Of a DNA stretch of 64,000 nt, positions 58,256-64,000 are shown piece by piece (the first letter of the stretch is position 1; every line of letters starts with the position of its first letter). A model generated the notes under the pieces. The model was not told the origin of the DNA. It saw only the letters and a program-made list of their open reading frames with translations, and did not search any database. The stretch lies in contig BCIH01000001.1 of assembly GCA_002897115.2 (NCBI GenBank), positions 1,696,267 to 1,760,266 on the forward strand, in the 5' to 3' direction. The position numbers and the translations under genes are program-made. Source of the stretch: Prototheca cutis (lineage: Eukaryota > Chlorophyta > Trebouxiophyceae > Chlorellales > Chlorellaceae).

Positions 58256-60032
58256 CTAGGGCGTGCCTGTGGTCGTCGTCGCAGCGCCGGCAATTGTGGC
58301 CATGGAGCCGGTCGTCGTCGCGGCCGTACCGACGCCACTGCCGCCATAGTACTCGGCCCGGTGCAGCTGGTACCGCGTGCTCATGCGCTCCAGCACGCCA
58401 TACATAAAGTGCTGGCGGTGCACGCAGACAACGTTGCTCCAGCTGTACATCTCAAACTGCGGGTCCCAGCACGACGTCAGCCGGCTCACCTCCTCATGGC
58501 CTGCGGACCGCGGGAAGGTGGGGGATGTGAGCAGGAGGTTTTGGGTGCAAAGGCTGTACCTATGCATGCCCCCCTCCCCCCCAACCACCACCCCCCCCCA
58601 CACACACACACAAAGCAATGAAGGGTAAAAACCTGTTCCCACCGTCAAAGTAGCAGACGTAGCCAAGCCCATCGAGGGTGTCGACAATGTCATGCAGGCT
58701 GTACTCGTGCCAGACGCCGACTTCGTGGTACTCAAAGGCCAGGACGCCGATGCGGTGGCGGGACAGCACCTCCATGCCACCCGAGATCACCGTGGCGTCA
58801 AAGCCCTCCGTGTCCACCTTCATCAGGTCCACGCTGTCCAGGTCGTATGTCCGGAAAAAGTCGTCCAGCGTCGACAGTGGCACAAAGTCATAGTCACGTT
58901 CCTTGGTCCCATCAGAGTTGCCCTGCAACGAGCACAGCTCGTCCTTGCAGCCGCGGGGGAAGTGCGCCATGCCCGTCGCGTTGCTCATGGCCGTGTTGAT
59001 GATGTACCACTGCACGTCAGCTGGCGTGTCCTTGGAGAAAAACTTGTCACGAGTCAAGATCAAGTTGGCAAAGTTGCGGGTGCTGGGCTCCACGCAGTAC
59101 ACTGACACAGGCTGCACATGCTTCTCCAGGTTGGGAGTGACCTGGAGAGATTTGTTGGGGATGGGGGGCTCATTCGGAAAGTGTCATCTGCAGTGTGCGT
59201 ATTGATAACAACAGCAGAAGAACAATGAAAATGACATTGCAGTATCTCGGCAAGCGCCGCAGCCAAGTCTACACGTGGACGTCGTGGTCTCCCGTTCATG
59301 CATGGGCAGCAACAGTAGATGCACTCGATTGCCCCACTGTCCCCCCTCCCCCAACAACACACACCTTCTCCTGGCAGTCGTTGCACGTGCCGCAGCCGAC
59401 ATTGGGACGCTGGTCCCGGAGCGTGCCTGGCGAAAAGTTGACCTCGGGGGCCCAGAGTCCAAAGATGTGCGCCGAGGTGTAGCCCTTGTTGCAGCCCACG
59501 TCCACCATAGTCAGCGGCTTGTCCAGCGTGCCCTCTGCGCAGAGGTGAGCAAGTGAAATGTCAGCCAAGAGTTTGGCACGGTCAACACGCGGGCAGGAAT
59601 GAGCACTGTCTGCACGGGAGGAATGGTCGACCGCACGCAGGCCCCGTCCCCAAGCTCCACCACCGGCCCGCGCGCACTCTGGAACTCGTCCATCCAGGTG
59701 GACTTTGGGCAGGCGGTGTAAAAGGGCACTTCTTCGCGCCTCTCGAGGAAGTGGCTGGCCAGGGCCTTGGAGTGCTCGCTGCGGCAGTACTCCCTGATCT
59801 CCAGGCCACCAGAGGCGGAGCTCATGGTCAGACCAATGCTGGCCAGCGCCGCGCCCACGTCCAGGCTGCTGCCCTTGAGCATGGACATGTCCAGCATGCG
59901 CCGACCGCCGGCTGCCTCCACGCAGACGTAGAGAACGCCGCCAAGGACCAGCATGCCCAGCACCAACTTCACCACGCCGAAGGAGCTGACGGGGCCCCGG
60001 GGCCGCGCCCGCTTCCGCTCATCCACAGTCAT
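58256..60032 (-). CDS. Membrane-anchored FkbM-type methyltransferase, copy 2
   Basis: Minus-strand exons 60032-59678, 59534-59365, 59141-58643, 58500-58256; 1269 nt, 422 residues; intron phases 1, 0, 1, identical to copy 1, so a tandem duplicate. Anchor helix at about 19-40 (VVKLVLGMLVLGGVLYVCVE). SAM site MVDVGCNKGYTSAHIFGLW, Cys motif CGTCNDC, YCVEPSTRNFANL, and VDLMKVDTEGFDATVISGG followed by LAFEYHE. The C-terminal block LTSCWDPQFEMYSWSNVVCV is shared with copy 1, then a Thr/Gly/Ala-rich tail. An upstream in-frame ATG (60068) would add 12 residues; 60032 is chosen because it mirrors copy 1. Probable role: SAM-dependent O-methylation in the secretory pathway; substrate unknown. Confidence 0.88.
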
Positions 60033-61178
60033 GGTTGCCGCTGGAATGCTGACCCCTTGCCCCTGCATGGCAATGGGAGCGCAGAGGGGGTCTAAGAATG
60101 GGCAGATCGCCCTCGGCGGGCGGCTCGAGCAGGGTTGAGTTGGCCACGGGGTCCCAACCGCTCGCAGGGCATGCCCACCCTGCGCGCCAACGCGTAACTC
60201 ACCTGGCCCCCAAAATCGTGTAGCAATACTCACGTATTATGCTTCTCAAAATGAATCTATGCGTGCTGTACCGTGGCGGCACGCGGTTCCGAGGCTGCTC
60301 GCCAACAGCACCCCGGGTCCTCAACGACTCAGCGCAACCCTCGGCAACAGTGCAGGTCAGCTACTGCCCATGCCGCTAATTCGTTTGAGAAAGAATATTG
60401 AGGTGGGGTTGTAGTGTAGGCGCGATCATTTTGCCTGCGTGTTTTCTGAAGGTTGCGGCAACGTACGCCCGACCCTCCAGCGCAACGACCCACGCGATGT
60501 GGTACTATGCGGGTAACCCCCATCCGTACGGCACAACGGAGTGGGCGTCTGAAAAACCACCGAGGTTTCACCCGAGTCCCATCATCCTAGAGCTCCAATG
60601 AAGTGTTCTGTAAATGCGAACATGAGAACACTTTCTACAGCTCTTGGGAGTTTCAGCTGCAGTCAAAAGGGTTCGTGATCGTTGGTGGCGTCTCCAGCAT
60701 CGCAGCACACCCTGTTGCCAAAGACGCAGGCACAGTCCACATTCAGGCGGTGCAGGCGCTCATGGGAGGCCCTTTCATGCCGTTTGCAGTATGTTGTACA
60801 CCACACCGGCGTCATGTACCCCCATTCTACGCTGCACAACTGTGTCTGTGCCTCCGCGCCGATATATTACGTGATCCCGCACCGTTGTCGGATTCAACGA
60901 CACCCACCAGTACCCCCAGATAGAGAGCCCCAGATAGCTGGCTCATGGCCAGCCCAGCAATGCATTTCCAATGTTTCAATCCACAGTATTCATAGGCTGC
61001 GAACGCTTGAACGCAACTGGCTGGGTGAGACCCTCGAGTCGTCCACGTCCCGCGCACCGGCGAGGTACCGCAACGCCCTGTGCGTGGTTCAACCGCACCA
61101 CCAGCGCGTTTTTCTGAACCGGACAACAACCCCGGTATATGAACTACACATGCAGGGGTTGATAAACAGTGTCTGGCC
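60033..61178. promoter_or_regulatory. Divergent intergenic region
   Basis: 1.15 kb between the start of FkbM-type copy 2 (-) and the HAD phosphatase (+). Both promoters lie here. No exon recognised; a short 5' exon encoding a targeting peptide for the HAD protein cannot be excluded. Confidence 0.45.
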
Positions 61179-62543
61179 ATGGGGCACGAGTGTGGTGTGG
61201 CGGAAGACTTTGCGTCGGGCCGGCGGAAGGTGGAGCTCATGTTCACGGATGTGGACGGCACCCTGTTGGACCCGGAGCAAAAGCTGCGCCCCAAAGTCAA
61301 GATGGCCGTGGAAGCGGCTGCAAGGGCTAGAGTGCCCCTGATCCTGGCCACTGGCAAGGCCCTGGGACCGTGGATCGAGCCCGTCCTGCAGCAGCTGGAG
61401 ATCACACAGCCGCGCGTGCACATGCAGGGGCTGTACATCCTTGGAGCTGATGGTCAGGTTCTCTTCAACCGCGGGCTGGATGAAGACGTGTTTGATGACA
61501 CCCTTGCATTCTGCAGGGAACATGGTGAGGGGGGAAGGCAGCACTGGCAAGTCCGTTCCTGTCCAAAAGAGCCCGGCCAATTGCATTGCTGCCCTGATCG
61601 TAATACATGATGGCGCCGAGTGATAACCCCACACGCCCGCAGGCCTCACTTTCACGGCCTACCTGCCAGACCGCGTTTTTTGTGAGCAGACCAATGCTGA
61701 CACCGACCGCCTCATTTTCTACGGCGAACCCACACCAGAGTCTGTCGGTGCGCGGCCCGTTGGTCGCGGGCAGGGAGCGGGGATCCTTTCTGCTACATGC
61801 GTGTGTGTTGGCCATGGCGGGGGCCGGCAGTGCTAGGGGTCACGGCGTTGCAAGTGTTGGGCTTCCATGGAACCTACCGCTCCTCACTGCCTCAGGCTTG
61901 TCACTGGCTTGCGTGTCCATTGCTATCTTCGTTGGGGGTTTGCCCCGGGGGACAGTTTTCATCATGCAGAACACAAGTGTGTGCCCTCTTGTCCTCTCAG
62001 GTCCATGGGAAAAGGCCGTGACAAGGTTGGGGAAGGGCTTCAACAAGCTCCTGCTGTTGTCCACTCCGGCGACCATGGAGCGCCTGCGACCTCAACTGCA
62101 CGAGCGGCTGGGGGCCCGGGCGGAGATTACATCGGCGCTGCCAGGAATGCTGGAGGTATGCCTGTGATGGTGAATGCATAGCACACATGCTGTGTGTGTA
62201 AAGGGGGGGGGGGGACGCATTCTCTTTCAAGGTCAAACTCGGACACGCTTCCATACCGGTCCTCCCTGCCCTGCTGCAGATCTTGCCACATGGCGCGTCA
62301 AAGGGGGCAGGCTGCGAGTGGCTGCTGGAGCGTCTTGGGGTCAGCCCCGCCGTCTGCATGGCCATGGGAGATGGCGAGAACGATGTTGAGATGCTCAACT
62401 TGGTGGGCCTGGGCATCGCCATGGGCAATGCTGTGCCAAAGGCCAGGGAGGCAGCAGATGCCGTGACCGGCAGGAACAGTGAGGACGGCGTGGCAATGGC
62501 CATTGAGAAGTATGTGCTTGCCCCCAGAGGCCTGTCCCTGTAA
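61179..62543 (+). CDS. Cof-type HAD-superfamily phosphatase (HAD-IIB)
   Basis: Four exons 61179-61524, 61643-61747, 62001-62155, 62280-62543; 870 nt, 289 residues. Motif I is MFTDVDGTLLD (nucleophile and acid/base Asp), motif II LILATGKALG (Thr), motif III a Lys in PHGASKGAGCEWLL, and motif IV MAMGDGENDVEML. The end AMGNAVPKAREAADAVTGRN and DGVAMAIEKYVL is the classic Cof/YbiV pattern. Members remove phosphate from small sugar phosphates and cofactors such as FMN or PLP; the exact substrate cannot be told. Motif II has Lys-Ala where bacterial members have Arg (TGR), seen also in other plant members. Start ATG 61179 gives a short leader; a chloroplast targeting exon upstream is possible. Confidence 0.93.
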
Positions 62544-62827
62544 CGACCATGGTTGGTTGAGGTCCTCTTGATGCGCCGGCCGATGGACATGGCGCGTGCC
62601 AATTTTTGACCATTCATCATGCAGGTCAAACACAAGACAACATGCAAGCAATAAACACAACATTGACGGCGCCATGGAGCAATTCCTTCTCTGCAACAAA
62701 CGTGCGTGCAGGGTGGGGGTCATTGATGCCTGTCCAAGCATGGAGGGAGGAAGCGAAAGCCTCCTTTGAGACCAGCAGAAATAAGTAGCTGGACAAGGAG
62801 GAAGGGGGAGGGGTGTTCAGGCTGAAC

Positions 62828-63087
62828 TCAGGCACGGGCCGGGGGCGGGAGCTGCTTGTCAAAAGGCTCCAGCCGGACGCCGTTGAAGATCAGGCCCAGT
62901 GCCACATAGCACATGTTTCGCGCCGCGTTCTTGTCGCGGTTGTGCACGACGCCGCAGGCCTCGTTCTGACACTGCCGGACAAGGTGCTTGTTCTTGGAGG
63001 TGGGGCAGTCGCCCAGGCGCAAGGGTTTACTGCACGCCGAGCAAACCTGCGACGTGGCGCGCTTGGCGTAGGCGTGACCCACAGCCC
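62828..63087 (-). CDS. Fanzor/TnpB-like RNA-guided nuclease, C-terminal zinc-ribbon exon (partial)
   Basis: Minus strand. A likely last exon opens after a TTTCCAG acceptor at 63088 and ends at the TGA at 62828-62830. It encodes a four-Cys zinc ribbon, ATSQVCSACSKPLRLGDC then VRQCQNEACGVVHNRDKN, followed by AARNMCYVALGLIFNGVRLE. The CxxC ... CxxxxCG ... NRDxNAARN order is the OrfB/TnpB zinc-ribbon plus the third RuvC Asp (in NRD), and the tail spacing fits eukaryotic Fanzor proteins. No RuvC-I or RuvC-II motif could be read upstream within the window, so the gene either starts outside it or is a decayed fragment. The same frame stays open to 63481 without family similarity. One N lies at 63137. 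Confidence 0.6.
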
Positions 63088-63481
63088 CTGGAAACCGGCC
63101 GTGCATGGCTGCGCACGCGTGTGCATGTGTGTGCTCNCCCTGCACCCGCACAAGCCCCGCCATCACATAAGGGAGGCGGTGCAGCAGCGACTGCGATCTC
63201 ACGTGGGGGCACTGGCCAACGGTGCTTTCCTTGTCGCCCTGCGCACATGCATGCCACGGCCATCTGGCTAACAGCGTCCATCGTCGATGGCTTGGCCTGG
63301 ACCCACGCGGGGGGCCTGTCATACCATGGCAAGCATGCATGCAGTTCTGCCGACTTTCAAGGCAATGGCATCTGAACTCTACCAGATAGTCTGCTCTGCG
63401 TTGGCGGCTCATCAGAAGCGGTAGTGTCGCTGTTTCCGGCGATCCCACAGCAATATCAGCATCAGGTCGACGAGGATGCAC

Positions 63482-64000
63482 AAGCCTTGCCTGGATGTCA
63501 ATCCCAAGAAGAGTGCAACAATCCGGGCAAAATCTCCAGGGTGCCGCTTACTCTCTCCACGCTCCTGGCAGCGCAAGTTCACGAGCAGGCTGAACTGCCT
63601 GTACAACTCCCTGACCAAATGTGTTCTGCTTTGGATTGTCAATACACCAATGCAATAATCATGCAGAGTGAAACCACGGGGAATATCCCAGATGGTCGGG
63701 GTTGTACCGAGGGCTCCCCCAAACAGGGCAAATGGCAGGCTGCTGTCAGCCACCTTCCTTCCCGCAGTCCTGCTCAAGGGTCTCTAGGGGTGCTCTTGAA
63801 ACCACTTCAATCGTGAATACCAGGTGCTCTTTCCCATTCCTGATCTCCTAAATGTTTCTAATGTACATAATTCTGAAAGGAACGGGCGTTGCAAAGGCCT
63901 ATCCACGCTGTTCAAAGGGCTCGATCCGTGGTACGGCGCTCCGCGGGTGCTTTGGACGAGGACTGACTGCGTGCAGGCACACCCACCTCCTTCCGAGGGG
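63482..64000. other. Right-edge region, unassigned
   Basis: 519 bp with no supported exon. It could be intronic to the Fanzor-like gene or intergenic. A minus-strand open frame (63777-63412) includes a hydrophobic segment but no known motif. Confidence 0.4.

Noticed and set aside
60827..61438. 203-residue minus-strand open frame over the HAD phosphatase start
   Set aside because: Antisense shadow of the conserved HAD exon.
1..64000. CRISPR arrays, bacterial operons, Shine-Dalgarno sites
   Set aside because: The DNA is eukaryotic nuclear sequence with spliceosomal introns; the repeats are microsatellites and homopolymers without spacers.

Overview
The window is nuclear DNA from a GC-rich, gene-dense, intron-rich green alga. 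Three things support this. Some families are confined to or typical of the green lineage (a RETICULATA-related plastid protein, an SBP-box factor, an AP2/ERF factor, a SKIP5-type F-box protein). Nearly every gene is cut by short spliceosomal introns of about 60-400 bp, and all reading frames rejoin cleanly across them. Coding exons are GC-rich while spacers are shorter and less biased. A Chlorella-like trebouxiophyte is the best fit; Auxenochlorella is my guess, not something the sequence proves. Scattered single N bases and one 31-N gap show draft assembly.

Layout, left to right. A RETICULATA-related gene runs off the left edge (-). Then come a BAT1-type amino-acid permease (+), a THUMPD1/Tan1 tRNA-acetylation adaptor (+), DNA polymerase kappa with 15 exons (+), and a 1051-residue SBP transcription factor (+). 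These are followed by a 1092-residue AP2/ERF factor (-), an F-box/LRR protein (-), an SLC35F6-like transporter (+), a papain-fold hydrolase-like gene (+), a four-helix membrane protein of unknown function (-), an RpiB-like sugar-phosphate isomerase (-), a SKIP5-like F-box protein (+), ALG8 (-) and a CD2BP2/LIN1-like U5 snRNP protein (+). Next is a very long gene or gene pair with two GT61 glycosyltransferase domains (+), then a PAP2 lipid phosphate phosphatase (-), a small unknown protein (-), two tandem FkbM-type methyltransferases with membrane anchors (-), a Cof-type HAD phosphatase (+), and a Fanzor/TnpB-like zinc-ribbon exon (-) near the right edge.

Exon boundaries were read by hand from splice signals, reading phase and family conservation. 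For 18 of the 20 main gene models the summed exon length is an exact multiple of three and the model ends at a stop. The exceptions are the RETICULATA gene, cut by the window edge, and the GT61 gene, which has a one-base frame offset between its two domains. Most genes are housekeeping and functionally independent. One possible theme on the right half is secretory-pathway glycan work: ALG8 builds the N-glycan donor, and the anchored GT61 and FkbM proteins could extend and O-methylate glycans in the Golgi. That link is inference only.

The main oddities are five GC-AG introns supported by phase and homology, enormous intronic C or G homopolymers (84 C, 72 G), a recurring GT/G-rich intron start, a polymerase kappa carrying an NZF zinc finger as well as a UBZ-like finger, the double GT61 protein, and the Fanzor-like fragment.
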